Assembly: GCF_011397635.1 (NCBI RefSeq)
Contig: NC_064753.1
Location: 36,747,822-36,811,821, forward strand
Direction: 5' to 3'
Origin: Epinephelus fuscoguttatus
Taxonomy: Eukaryota; Chordata; Actinopteri; Perciformes; Serranidae
Length of the DNA: 64,000 nucleotides
Under the pieces are notes generated by a model. That model was not told the origin of the DNA, made no database searches, and worked only from the letters and a program-made list of their open reading frames with translations. How positions within the stretch are numbered: the first letter of the stretch is position 1; each line of letters starts with the position of its first letter. Positions 24,401 to 36,674 of this stretch are shown here, piece by piece. The translations under genes and the position numbers were made by a program.

Positions 24401-27400
24401 CAGACTCATGGACGAGAGATCCTCCAGCTGTTTCAGGATGTTTTCAGCCTTTTGCCTGTCGCAACCGTCATTGATGGAAAGATCCTAATTGTTCATGGAG
24501 GGATATCAGACCAGACCGACCTGGACTTCCTCAGCTCCATAGAGAGGCACAAGGTCAGTGGAAACTAATGCCTCCAGCTGTGTTGTTATAGCTGCAGTAA
24601 TGGATTTTGGCCACAAGAGGTCAGAAAAGTATTTTTAAAAATGCTGACAAATTCACAGCCAACACTCGACAATGTAGACTGGTAACGTTACCAAACAGCT
24701 GTCTAAAGTCAGATCCAGCAGACAAGGTCCATGCTGAATGCTAAAGTGTTTTTAAACAACTTTCAGTACTGCACATCACATACCTTTTTATTGCTTGTGT
24801 TTTTTTTATTCTTTTAAATGACTGGCCAAAGATACAGAAAATGATCATTCATCAATCAGATAAATGAAAAGTAATGATGGATTTCTTCATGAACAGCCGT
24901 CTAAAAATTGAAATTAAAATTCATTGTGTTCTCATTAAGTCCATAAAAGCAATTCTGTGCAAATCACTGCTTGAAGAAGAGGAGCATATGGGGCTTTACA
25001 GTGTGTACAACATACTGTAGGTTACCCTCTGACCTCAGACACTCAACATACATCAGTTTGAACTTCAGTTTAGAAAGCAAATAACTTTGTCCTTATTTTA
25101 TTTCTGTCTTCCCTTCTTTGCTCCTGTAGGTGAAATCTGCCCTGAGGTTTCCCAGGTGTAGTTTGGAGCAGCTGGACATCAGTCAGTCCTGCAGACAAAT
25201 GAAAAGAATGAGATCCACAGCCAGCTCTCGTCCCAGCAGCAGTCGCAGCTACAACAAGAACCAAAGAACCCCGAGCCACAGGTGTGACAGCACTGCAGCC
25301 CACAGACGCTCACAGATGTTGTAGGGGTTTTATTAAGGTCAGTGTACTGTTAGAGTTCTCGTCTGAAGCGACCCTCTCTTCTACTCCTTCTGTAGAAAGA
25401 GGCGATGTGGACACAGCCGACAAGACAGCGCCGCCTCCACTTCTTCCTCCTCCTCCTCATCATCCTCGTCCTCTTCGCTCTGCTCTCCTCGAACTCCATC
25501 GTGCCTCTCTCCTCGTCCGTGCCTGTCTTCTCCCTGCACGCCTTACAATATCAATGTCCTCCAAGTGCCTTTCCTGGACTCTCTGTCCTCTGTCCCCCCT
25601 CCTTCACCTCCACAACAGGATCGGGATTGGAAACAGGTCAGAGGAGTGGATTCAGTGGAGAAGAAAATAATATTGCTCAATTCCGCTGTATAGTGTCTTA
25701 TTTTTTCTGATTTCCTCTCTGTTGCAGATAGTGGATATATTGTGGAGTGACCCTAAAACCCAAGAAGGCTGCAGTCCCAACACATTCAGAGGAGGAGGCT
25801 GCTACTTCGGCCCTGACGTCACACAGAGACTGCTGCTCCAACACGGACTCCAACTGCTCATCAGATCCCATGAGTGCAAACAGGAGGGATATGAGCTCTG
25901 TCATGATGGACAGGTAGATGGGATGCAACAAATCCATACAGATTGTCCAAATGCTTAAAATGACTGAATCATGAGACAAATTATGCTTGCTTGTTCTACA
26001 GGTGATCACCATTTTCTCAGCATCAAACTATTATGAGGAGGGAAGTAACCGTGGTGCCTACATCAAAGTAGGCCGAGAGCTGGTTCCCCGCTTCTACCAG
26101 TATCAAGTCAGCCGCACAACACGCAAACTCACCCTGACACAGAGGTACAACAGCTGCCTGGTGTGTTTATAATTGTTTATAGTGGCTCTTGAAGATTTCA
26201 GTCCTGGATGATCCAGGACAGGGATTCTTGGCAACACATGTATTACGACAGGTCACAGAGTTCTGGGGTCAGCAAAACAAACTTTGTCGTTTTAATGAAG
26301 AAGTCAGGCAATAATTGGGCCTTTTCCCATCATTCTGTGAGCAATTGTGATCCGATTTCACACTGCACACAGGATGAATCTGCAGACAGTAAAAGGGTTT
26401 GGTTACCTCGCTAATGCCTACCATACACTAGAAGACTTAGAAAATACTTTGAGAATACTTTGAAACAACTAGGTCTGACACCCCTTGACTTTTAAGTCAC
26501 ACACAAGATTTTGCGATGACTGGGCATTTTGCAGGGTCGCTGTTTGCAAGACTACAACTAGATTCCTTTTGAGATTATTTCCCTTCCTGCTCCCGGTGAA
26601 AAACTTTACACTAAACTCACTTTAAGAAATATGATATATTTACAATTTCTTATGTGTACATAACTCAAGCAGCACAAGCTAAAAGAGGTCATATGTCGAT
26701 AGTATTCTTGTCAGTTTGGCATCAATATAATCCATGAAGAAACTGTATTTGCATACAAACTTTACATTTTGGATTTTGTCACCTTAAGGAGACCGTGGGA
26801 ATGAGAGGCGAGCCATTTCAAAAGTAGAGATTTCTCACTAAAATAAGTGCCGGTTGGTTGATCCGATACACGCCAATTGGATTCTTTAGATAGATTAAAT
26901 TAGTCTGTGATAGTGAAATCACATGAGAAGTCATTTGGTGTAAGGCTGGCAAAAGTTGAAGGTGTGCGGCCTGTCACCTGTTGCTCTTTATCTAAAAGTT
27001 CACTGTGGCTGTTCTGTCTTGTTCCATTACTTCCTGCAATATTCCAAATTGATGTACTGTAAAGAAAGGTTTTTTGGTTTTTTTGACGTATTTTTGTGAA
27101 ATTATAGTGCTGAGCTCATTGAAAAACTCATTGCATTTCCTTAACTGCTTTCAGTGTGAAGCTGCAGTAGTAGGGTATGTTCAGTTTGAATGACCTTAAA
27201 GCTGCAGTAGGTAGAAAGCCTGAAAACGGTTGATTTTTGAGTCTCATCTGAGTTAGGTTTCGTTCGTCTCCGCCCTGAGCCCCTCCTACCAGACGAGCAC
27301 GCGAGTATTTTATCCTACTTGGTTCTGTTTCTCCCTCTCTGGGAGCCTCAGCTCTCGCTCTCCGCACAGCAGCCCTCCCCATCCCTCCCTCGTGGCCCCG

Positions 27401-29837
27401 CACATATACCCCTGAGGCTCGGCTCTCCCTCACCGCACAGCAGCCCTCCCCATCCCTCCCTCGTGGCCCCACACATATACCCTGAGGCTCGGCTCTCGTT
27501 CTCCACGGAGAGCCCTTAGCTCCCCTCCCACGGCCGACCCTTGCGCCCTCCGGCTGGGCCCGGCCCCACCTCACCCTTCCCCTCCCTCCGGGGCTCCGGG
27601 GAACCGAGTTCTGTCTTCCTTTTTTTGGGTTGTTTAGCCGTGCTGCTAAATGTTGGAATAGCTATTTTACCTGGTGCACTGTTCGCCATTGCCGCTTGCT
27701 CTCCCCTTCTGCTGGTGGCACAGGAACACGCATATGCAGTAGAACAGCCAATAGGAACGCAGTGGTCTGAGCTGACCTTTGATTGGTTGATGCACATCGG
27801 CACAATACTGATTCTTTAGAGACTGAACACAGAGCCATGGTGAGGTGCAGAAACCTATTGTTTGTCTCAGACCACTTGATTTACATTATGCTTAGAGGAT
27901 ATTATCAAATTTTTACTCAATTATACCAAAACAATGTTGCCTACTGGAGCTTTAATACAGCATTTTTTCTGCAAATATAAACCTTGACACCCACTTAATT
28001 ATATTGCAAATGTGTAAATATTGCAATACCTTCCTCAGTGGGCCATAGGCTCAGTCACCATTGTCTTACCTTATAGATAATGACTTAACGTCGTCAAAAC
28101 AAGAAATTTGAAGATGCAACCAGGCTCTGTGTAGTTGTGATGGACATTTTCACTGCTTTACTTATATATTTTCACGTTTCACAGAATAAATCATTGACAG
28201 ATTAATCGACAATGAAAATAGATATCTGTAAGAAGGCTTTTGTTTTCATGTTCGTCTGCAGAGTACGGGTTGCAGAAGGCTCTGCCCTCAAGGCCCTGAA
28301 GGAGAAGCTGTTCTCCCATCGCTCTGAGCTGCTGTCGGGCCTCCAGCAGTATGATCAGAATAACACTGGTGCGCTCTTCTCACTGCATTTACCTCACTTA
28401 TAAACATGTATTTACCCAGGTGGACATGTATAGTTGTTATATGAAAGCATATCTTTCTTTCAGGTACTGTTTCAGTTTGTGAATGGGCTCAGGTGCTGGA
28501 GTCTGTACTGAGACTGGATCTGCCCTGGAGGACACTTCGTCCACACTTAGCCCGTCTGGCACCAGATGGCAGTGTGGAGTATCAGTCCAGCTTTGAGGAC
28601 ATGGAACCAGGGCTTCCTCTGCCTCAGGTCAGAGAGGTGAAGGGCTCTCCTAATCAGAGGTGGAAAGCAACCAAGTACATTCACTCATATAGTGTCCTTA
28701 AGGGCTGTTTTGAGAAACTTGTGACATACCATTCGTATTTTGCCGGTAAAAAGTTGCTGAAAAGAAGCTGGATAATCTTCTAAAGCATTTACACATTCAT
28801 GTAAATTTAATATTTCCAACACAGGAGACTTGACCTTTTTCACTTGACAGTAACAATAGGATGCCTTGCTGGAGTTTACACCTCTCTATATTCAGGAATA
28901 GGAATACTTTTACTTATAAAGGAGAATTTTTCCCTAGTGGGCGGCACGGTGGTGAGGTGGTTAGCACTCTCGCCTCACAGCAAGAGGGTTGCCGGTTCGA
29001 TCCCGGGCGTGGGAGCCCCTCTGTGCAGAGTTTGCATCTTCTCCCCGTGTCAGCGTGGGTTCTCTCCGGGCACTCCGGCTTCCTCCCACAGTCCAAAGAC
29101 ATGCAGATTGGGGACTAGGTTAATTGATAACTTTAAATTGTCCGTAGGTGTGAATGTGAGCGTGAATGGTTGTTTGTCTCTATGTGTCAGCCCTGCGATA
29201 GTCTGGCGACCTGTCCAGGGTGTACCCTGCCTCTCGCCCGATGTCAGCTGGGATAGGCTCCAGCCCCCCCCGCGACCCTCAAGAGGATGAAGCGGTTAGA
29301 AGATGAATGAATGAATTTTTCCCTAGTGGTACTGGAGCTTTGAGGATTATAGTACTTATTCGACCATTGTTGCTACTAAACATGGCTAGTGGTTGTTGAG
29401 TATTCTGTTTTTATATTTTCCCCTTTTCTTCTTTTAGATGACTCCAAACTTGGCTGAAACTCTGTTCAGATACAGGACAGACATTGAGATTATATTCAAC
29501 ATTATAGACAAAGACCATTCAGGTAAAAAAAATATTGAATCTCTTTGAAAACGATGTGTCAATCATCCAGAATGAATTCCTTTAAGTTCCGTCTGTGTTG
29601 CCGTGTACAGGTCTGATCTCCATCGAGGAGTTTCGTCACACCTGGCGGCTCTTCAGCGCCCACCTGGGAGTCGATATTGACGACAGTGCCATCGATGACC
29701 TAGCTCGAAGTATCGACTTCAACAAAGACGGCAGTATAGACTTCACAGAGTTCCTGGAGGCCTTCAGAGTGGTACACAAACTGGACAACAAGGATCACCA
29801 ACTTAATGGAAGGATGGATAGAGAAAAGTGTTCGTGA
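16449..29837 (+). CDS. ppef1: Protein phosphatase with EF-hands 1 (PPEF1), 18 coding exons
   Basis: Ca2+-regulated PPP-family Ser/Thr phosphatase of sensory neurons. Exons: 16449-16509, 18784-18816, 19201-19328, 19427-19487, 22964-23127, 23218-23332, 23866-23912, 24012-24178, 24279-24315, 24404-24553, 25130-25281, 25396-25636, 25728-25913, 26002-26144, 28262-28368, 28464-28627, 29438-29522, 29611-29837. They join in frame to 755 aa. N-terminal MGC suits myristoylation and palmitoylation. The IQ motif ([18 protein letters not shown], about 37-56) should bind calmodulin. Metal and catalytic motifs are intact: GDLHG near 188, GDFVDRG 217-223, RGNHED 248-253, H302 in HGGIS, H500 in SHEC. A Ser-rich insert (about 322-452, with a run of 12 Ser) splits the catalytic domain. 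EF-hand loops lie at 593-604, 676-687 and 716-727. Exon 16 could instead end at 28636 (+3 codons). I choose ppef1 over ppef2 from its place between rs1 and phka2. Confidence 0.95.
17780..17989 (+). mobile_element. tRNA-derived SINE with perfect 19-bp target duplication
   Basis: The head carries an A-box-like AGTAGCGTAGTGGATAGTG and a B-box-like GGCTCGACTCC, as in tRNA-derived SINEs. Next come TTTGCTGCATGTCA, a (CT)n tract and a tail ending near AAAGCCCCC. Identical 19-bp flanks (17761-17779 and 17990-18008) mark a target-primed insertion. A relative in the opposite orientation lies at 40783-40962. Confidence 0.85.
17893..17930. repeat. (CT)n microsatellite inside a SINE
   Basis: About 19 CT units at the internal pyrimidine tract of the SINE. 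The related copy at 40783-40962 has a shorter GA tract at the same place. Confidence 0.85.
18674..18713. repeat. (TG)n microsatellite
   Basis: About 20 TG units in ppef1 intron 1, ending 70 bases before the exon 2 acceptor. Confidence 0.85.
18876..18933. repeat. (TG)n microsatellite
   Basis: About 29 TG units in ppef1 intron 2, shortly after the 33-bp exon 2. Microsatellites of the same sense therefore flank that very small exon on both sides. Confidence 0.85.
19626..20722. mobile_element. hAT-like element in ppef1 intron 4
   Basis: The left end is CAGTGTTGGAG and the right end ACCCCAACACTG, inverted relatives with the hAT CAGTG terminus. The flanking octamers AGTGCTCA (19618-19625) and AGTGCACA (20723-20730) match at seven of eight bases. 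Inner sequence near both ends repeats words like TAGTTNAACTAC. The 1097-bp body shows no intact transposase. Confidence 0.7.
21420..21466. repeat. (TG)n microsatellite
   Basis: About 23 TG units in ppef1 intron 4. Confidence 0.85.
27196..27955. mobile_element. TTAA-bounded element with GC-rich core, in ppef1 intron 14
   Basis: It begins TTAAAGCTGCAGTAGGTAG and ends GCCTACTGGAGCTTTAA, so the two ends are inverted copies that both include TTAA. TTAA termini are typical of piggyBac-type target sites. The 760-bp body has a GC-rich core with a tandem pair of about 70 bp (27357-27490, sharing GCACAGCAGCCCTCCCCATC). Long open frames across the core are compositional. A relative of the left end occurs at 52645. 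Confidence 0.55.
28941..29312 (+). mobile_element. Teleost tRNA-derived SINE (371-bp type), full length
   Basis: The head GCGGCACGGTGGTGAGGTGG and B box GGTTCGATCCC are tRNA-like. The body has the common fish-repeat words CGGCTTCCTCCCACAGTCC and CTGGGATAGGCTCCAGCC, and the tail is a short GAAT repeat. A 17-bp target duplication flanks it (28924-28940, 29313-29329). Two more copies lie at about 50827-51141 (plus) and 55765-56130 (minus). It sits in ppef1 intron 16. Confidence 0.88.
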
Positions 29838-32729
29838 ATAAGAGTCTGACTACTGCAGTATCGAAGTGCTGTATGATCAGCAGAGAAACTAACAGTGAAC
29901 AGAAAGTAGAACAGCAGGGAAAAGATGAAATATTTTAGTATTTATTAAGACTTGAACATTAAAACTAGAAGTTATTATTGTTGCATTTTGTCATTTGTGC
30001 ATTTTAGCCACGCTATAGCAGGGCGGCTCTAGGGATGGTAATGTCAGTCCCTGGGTTACTTCAGTCCACCACTTTGGTTTCAAAGTGAAAATATTCTTCA
30101 CAGATATTGGATGGCTGACCAGAAACTTTATACAGACATTCATGGTCCACAGAGGATAAGTTTGTAAGACTTTGGTGATCCATTGACTTTTCATCTAGCA
30201 CCACCAGCAGGCCAGAGTTCTCAGTGCAGCGAAACCTCTCCACATCAACCAAGTGGATAGGAATGCATTTTAAGACATTCATGGTCTCCAGATGATGGAT
30301 CCTAATGACTTCAGGGACTGACGTTCCCTCCAGTGCCACCACCAGGCTGAGATTTTTGAGCATTTTGGTGTGAAATGGCTCAATAAAAGTTTAAAAGGAT
30401 TGGTGTGACATTTGGTATTATCTAGAATGATTATGTTAAAGGAACAGTTGACCCCACAATCAAAATATATATTATTCACCTTACCTGTAGTGCTGTTTAT
30501 CAATCTACATCCAGGGATGTTGCTTGGTACACGTCCTGCATCCCTGACGCATTAAAATCTGAAAGGACGCAGTAAACTCACTTTCAATGCATCCAGGGAA
30601 TGCACCTGATTATTTTCACAGATAATGCTACATTGTGAACAATCCTCAAAGAAGTGGCATCTGGAACTTAACTTATTTCTTATGTCACAGACACCACTGA
30701 GAGCAAAACTTGTGTTTTGGACATTATCATCATACTATCGTTGATGTGTCGACGTTTTTGTAATAGTGCTCTGCCCTGATCTGACACCTGCCTGCCTGCT
30801 GTAATCCCAGGCTGTCCTAACCTCTGTGCCACCATTGCCTGGCTGGACAATAACCTTATATTTCAATGCCTGTGTGCCGTCAACAGCCGTGGTCAGAGGC
30901 AATATGTTTTTGGGTCGTCCGTCCATCTGTCTGTCCCTCCCATTCTCGTGAACACGATATTTCAAGAATTCTTTGGCAAAACTTCCTCAAATTTGGCATA
31001 AATGTGCACTTGGACTCAAGAATGAACTGATTAGAATTTGGCAGTCAAAGTTCAAGTTCACTGTGACCTCACAAAACATATTTTTGGCCATAACTCAAGA
31101 ACTCATACACTAATTATGACAAAATTTCACACAACTGTCTAATAAAATGATGAAGTGGTGGGTGTAGTTCAGTGGAAAGAAAATAGTTCTACGTGAAACT
31201 TTAAAAATAAGGTCTGTGGATTATCTTGAGTAAACAGGTCATGAATTCTGGAAAGAGACTGTTGTTGCTGTTGACTTTTTCCAAATGTTTTTTTTTTTTT
31301 TTTGGCCCTTTGAGCACCTCAAGCAGACTGCCATCCAATTATATTATTTTTGAGAGAAGGCACACATCCTTACTGCTAATGCCTCCAACACTCAGCACCT
31401 CACACCAAGACAACTTAGACTGATAAATGCCACTGCAGGTAAGAGGAAAAATATGTATTTTGGATTTGGGGGTGAATAGCTGCATTTATATAGCACTTAT
31501 CCAGAGCACTTCACAATTTGCCTCTTATTCACCAGTTCTCACACACACACACACTCACCGATGGCTCCTAACTTCTGTGCAAGGTGCTGACCTGACTACT
31601 GGATCACCGAGGTCACAGCAAAGTCACCAAGACACCACACGAACCTCGAGCAAGTCAAAATAAATGCTAGGAAAAGTATGGAGCTGGTTCTGGGACTACA
31701 TATTTTAGGTACAGTTTGATTAAGCACAGAGGTCTCCTCAGACTCCTGTATGATGCAGCACTGTTACCTGTCAGTGCTGTAGTATTACATGTATCGATGC
31801 CCAAAGACTTCAGCAGTAGAAAAAAATAGAAACACACTGATGCTAATGTTACAGTTTCAGTTAGTGTGTTCAGCTCTTTATCAAAAATGAATAAAGTCTT
31901 TTTTAAACCAGTGACTTGTATTTTGTGTTTGTTTTCAGACCAAGGGTGTCGAACTCATCTTAGTGCATGAACCACGAACAGCCTAATTTGATCTCAGGTG
32001 GGCTGGACCAGTAAAACCATTGCATAATAATCTATAAATAACAACACCTCTAAAAGCATGCTGGTATTTTTGGCCAACTGCATTTGACATACTGTGCACT
32101 GGGGCATACCAAATATTTTTCTGTCACACTACAAAGTATAGTAGTATGAGTACTGGAATGTGTTTTAGTATGTGTGTGTTCCTACACTACTTCACTCTGG
32201 CATCCTGCCTACTATAATTACCATACAGTGAGAGCTGTTTAACAGGCCCAGGCATCCTGTCAGTAAATGATGGGTTCAGATTTTACTGTGCAGCACACAC
32301 ACTAAACGTGCACATGCTCTCCAGTTGCGAGAGGCAACTGGAGAGAGTGAAGAGTGGGAGACAAACAGGGAGGTGTGGGGACTAATCATTTTTAAACTGA
32401 CTGACAAAAAGGAGGAAAAACATCAAAGAACCCTGGCACTAAAACAAGATGCTCATGTCAAGGTGTTTGATAGCACTTTATGTCTTAAAACGAGTGAAAC
32501 TGCTCTAAAGCAGGTAAAAACAGTGTTTCCCCTGTTTCCTCCTTATCCATCTGTCAGAGTGTTTTGCACTGTCTTCCCCCTCCTTCCTCCCTTCCGTCCT
32601 CCCATCTGCCCATCCTATAGTAATCCCAGGACACATCTCCCCTCCCCTAAATCTTCAACCTCTCATATCCTTCCCACTTTCACTGTCCAAGTACTTCTCT
32701 GTATTCTCCCATTACATCTGGGAGTTCGG
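29838..32729. other. Intergenic between ppef1 and the CCP-EGF gene
   Basis: No exon was recognised. About 30005-30365 and 30905-31190 read like degraded interspersed repeats (the latter opens GTCCGTCCATCTGTCTGTCC and contains CGTGAACACGATATTTCAAG). 30432-30520 is another short fragment of repeat character. 31295-31310 is a T-run and 31543-31555 a short (AC)n. The last few hundred bases before 32730 are pyrimidine-rich and probably hold the promoter and 5' UTR of the next gene, without a clear TATA box. Confidence 0.45.
29958..29963 (+). terminator. Poly(A) signal ATTAAA of ppef1
   Basis: ATTAAA lies about 120 bases after the ppef1 stop and is followed by a T/G-rich stretch. Confidence 0.5.
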
Positions 32730-35700
32730 ATGGAGCTCCTGGCAGCACTGGTTGCTCTGCTCTGCGTCTACGCTCCAGGTACTTCTTCAACTTAACTTCC
32801 ATACTTGTGCTGTGTTTCCAGACAACAACACGCATTCATTGTGAAACTGTCCTACAGTGTGTGGAGCTGCAAGATGCAGTGGTTTAAGACACCTGGAGAA
32901 CGGGCAGACGTTTTTCCGGTATGGTGGACTGCTAGTGATCTTCTGCTGTCGTCCTGGTTACAAGCTCCATGGATACAAAACCAACAGCTGTGTGTCAGGA
33001 CACTGGTCCCGGGATACCCCAGTATGTGTTGGTGAGGCGCTTCATTCATGAATTCTGTTTCTGTAAGTAGATGCATTTAGAGGATTATGTTGAATCATTT
33101 GTCTCAACTTTTGTTCAAGTAGTATTCTCCTTTTTTTGCTTTTGCTATAGTGCAGAGTAGAGAATTTGTAGAGAGCTGAGAGGAGACAACAACAAAGGCA
33201 ACAGAGGTCCTCGGTCAGACTCAAATTTTTCTACTTTCCATGATATCCTTTCCCCTCTATCAGGTACAGGCTGCTCCAACCCAGGGCTGCTCACCCACGG
33301 GACGAGCAGCATGAATGAGGATGGCTCCTGGGCAGTGTTCAACTGTAATAGTGGCTTTCGGCTACATGGGCCCTCAATGTTATACTGTAAGGGCCACACC
33401 TGGAATAGTACAAAGCCTGTGTGCAAAGGTGAGCCTAAAAAATACTCTGCTATTAAAGCAATAGTTTGACATTTTTGAAAATATGCTGTCTTGCAGAGGG
33501 TTAGATGAGAATAGTTATACCTCTCTCATATCTGTTGGGTAAGTTTGTAGATGGAGCTAGCAGCTATTTAGCTCAGCATAAAGACTGGGAAAGGGGGAAA
33601 AGGATAGTTTGTCTCTGTTTTGAAGGAACATGCATTGGTTTCAGTTTCCGAGAAGCGTTTGAGCCACCAATCATGGGTGTTTTTAACTGACCCTCTGCAG
33701 CATTTCACAGCTTCATTTGAGCCACCAAACCCAGGTGCTTTTCACCCTCCTTTTCCAGTAACTTTTGTGCCACCAAACTCAGGTATTTTAAACCAAAACA
33801 TGATCCTTTCCTGACCATAAACAATGCCTAAACCTAATCAGACATTTGCCACAGTGTTGCTGAAAAGTGTCATTTAATCATGGTTTTACAGAAACGTACA
33901 ACGAGAACATTTTTTTCTGGCCATTAGGTTGTCTAAGTGTGTATTTTCAGAGATACAGGACTTCAGAGCAATAGCCATTTGTTTTTGGGATAACGGGCTG
34001 TCGCAGAAATTTGTTGTTGGTCCAGCTGGACATTTTTCAGGCAGATGGGGCTTCGGTATTTTGGTCCATTGGAACAATGGGCAGACCACTCATATGTTAC
34101 TGTAAAAATATAACGAGCAGTATTGATCTTTTCATCTAACTCCGGCCAAGAGAGTGAATAACCACAGATGCAAATTAGCTATTCAGCTAACTCTGGTATA
34201 GAACCTGTTCTGTACATGGTCCCTGTCAACTAAACCAATAAACCAAACTAAACTAAACTGAATTTCCCAAAATTATTGACTATTCCCTTAAATGTGACCT
34301 TGGTACTGCCTTTGTATCACATTGTGTTAATTCTCCCATTTTCATTGATTCCAAACAGCACTGTGACTGAACTGAGACTCTTCTCTCCTTGTTAGAGTCT
34401 GACATGATGAGCTCAGTCTTGGGTGTCAGTGTTCAAAAGCCAAACATACACCAAGACTTCCAGGCTGCTGCAGTTTTGAAGACACAGCAACAATCCCACT
34501 ACGACATCCTCGCCAATACTGCCTCCAAAGAAACAAACCTCAAATTCGGCTTGTTGTCTCACACGCAATCCCAAATGTCCCACAGGGAGAGGATTAAAGT
34601 GACTAACCCCAAAGTCCACCTGCAGCAAGATTTTCAGTTTCTTAATTTGAAAGTCAAAGATGGAGTCCAAACAACTCATCATGAGGCTCAACTTCAGGAG
34701 GCAAATACAGCTCAACGACCAGAAACTGGAACTGGAAGACATGGCTCAGAGGCAAAAGCTTCACAGGAGGAAGCAAAGAAGCTGGATGAAGTTGCCTCTA
34801 AATCACATCTACCAACCACCGCCTCATCTACCTTATCATTAGTGTCAGGAACAGAAAGATCAGCATCTTCAACACCTTCATTTTCAACAGCCCATACACC
34901 TGCTGTCATAAATGTGATGATTGCACCGACTTCACCTCTCCACCTCACAAAATCTCCTTCCCCTGTGCTTGGCAGTGAAAAAGCGCCAAAGTTTGAAGAA
35001 CCTGTCACATCCTGGGATGATGTGAATCCATCTGAAGTGGTAACCAGCTCCTCACAAACTGCAGATGAAGACCAACAGGCTGAAACTGTCCTCCAGTATC
35101 CTCCACTGTCTCAGCCTGGGTCCGTAGAGAAAGAGGAGCCCACCGAGACGTCAAAATACACTTTATCTACTTTGGTTTATTTGATTTCTACCACTCTCTC
35201 CTCTACTTCATCACCTGCTTCCTCTGCACCCTCCCTCTCTACCTCAACTACCTCAAGTCCCAGCTCCACCAAGTCCAATAATGTGCTTTCAAACACCTCC
35301 ACCACCACTGAGCCAAGACTTCACCAAACTAAATACCACAGCCTCACAGTGAACACCACCTCCAAACCACCTCTGCTGGCTACAAGACTCAGACCCATGT
35401 GCACGTACCCACCTGTGCCCGCTCACGGGACCTTCTACTTCCGGAATGTAGAGAACCCAGGTCCCAGGGAGTACAGACATTACATACAATACGCCTGCTA
35501 CCCTGGTTACACGCTGGCTCATGGAGACATTCACAGCTACTGTCAGCAGGGGGGCACCTGGAGCGGAGTCACACCTGTTTGTCTGGGTAGGTGGTGTCGC
35601 TGCTTTTCGACTTTTGATTTATTTGAAAATGGCTGACAAGGAAAAGAAAAGATGTGCTTATAGCTAATGAAAAGGGAGCATGATAAGAGCTTTATTCAGA

Positions 35701-36636
35701 TATTGTTTTGTTGTTTATCGTTTATATTGTTATACAGAAAGTCCTCACATTTGAGAAGCTGGAATCGACTAAGTGTAAACTCAATGTGCTTAAGATACAT
35801 CGTATATGATAAATATGAAATATCATGTAAGATAATAAAGTATTATATATATAGAAACAAGGGGGACATGACAAAAACAAATAAGGTATTATCTTTATCC
35901 TTTAAAAAAAAAGAGGAGATTCAGTCTGTGTTTCAGTCATATAGATTTATCCTGTCAGTTATCTGTTTAAAAGATAATAACATCAGTTCTTCTGCTACAC
36001 AGATCATCTCATCCTGAAATAACTCATACTGCCAAAGATCAGTTTTAACGCTACAAGTGAGTTACAGCCTCTGCTGCTGTAATAGATTCAAACTGAGTCC
36101 TCTCCAGTCATTTACCTCTGCCAACCCTGAGAGTCAGCACATAAATGCTTAGGTTAATCTCTCATATCGTAGCTGTTGTAATGACCCTTAAATTTGTTAA
36201 TTCTCCCTGAACTGATCCATCCTCTGTCCTTACTGTTTGTCTCCAGAGTTGACACCATGTTCAGTCAACAACGGAGGCTGTTCCCAGCTGTGCTCTCACT
36301 CCCAGCACCACAATCAGACCTCCAGTCAGAACCAAACCAGAACTCAGTGCCACTGCAGAGCTGGATTCACTCTGCTGGATGATGGGCGGACATGTCGAGG
36401 TGAGCTTGTTTATGCCTTTTTCTTTCCTTGTAACATTCTTCCTGAATCCTCTGGGCTCTTCCTAATAACAATGCAGCGTTCACTGAGATGTGTTGCAGCA
36501 CAACAGGGAATCTCCTTCACATGTTTTATGTGTCTGATGTTTCATGGCTCACAGACGAGCGTACAAGTGAGCTGTGAAGTTTATTGCAGCACCATCTACT
36601 TGATACTTTAGGTAGTCTCTAAGTTACACGTGCCTG

Positions 36637-36674
<38 letters not shown>

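Noticed and set aside
27128-27574. 148-aa minus-strand open frame rich in Arg and Gly, and overlapping frames
   Set aside because: It lies across the GC-rich core of a transposon-like element with an internal tandem repeat. The frame is a composition effect with no splice context or family match.
28975-29010. Possible tRNA gene (B-box GGTTCGATCCC)
   Set aside because: It is the head of a tRNA-derived SINE with 17-bp target duplications, not a cloverleaf-forming tRNA gene.
28844-29290. 148-aa open frame on the plus strand
   Set aside because: It coincides with a SINE that has a tRNA-like head and target duplications. The same frames recur in the copies at 50837-51101 and 55800-56228.
34413-35534. 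Minus-strand frames opposite the mucin-like exon
   Set aside because: They are shadows of the 1191-bp plus-strand exon, whose splice phases and CCP module are coherent.
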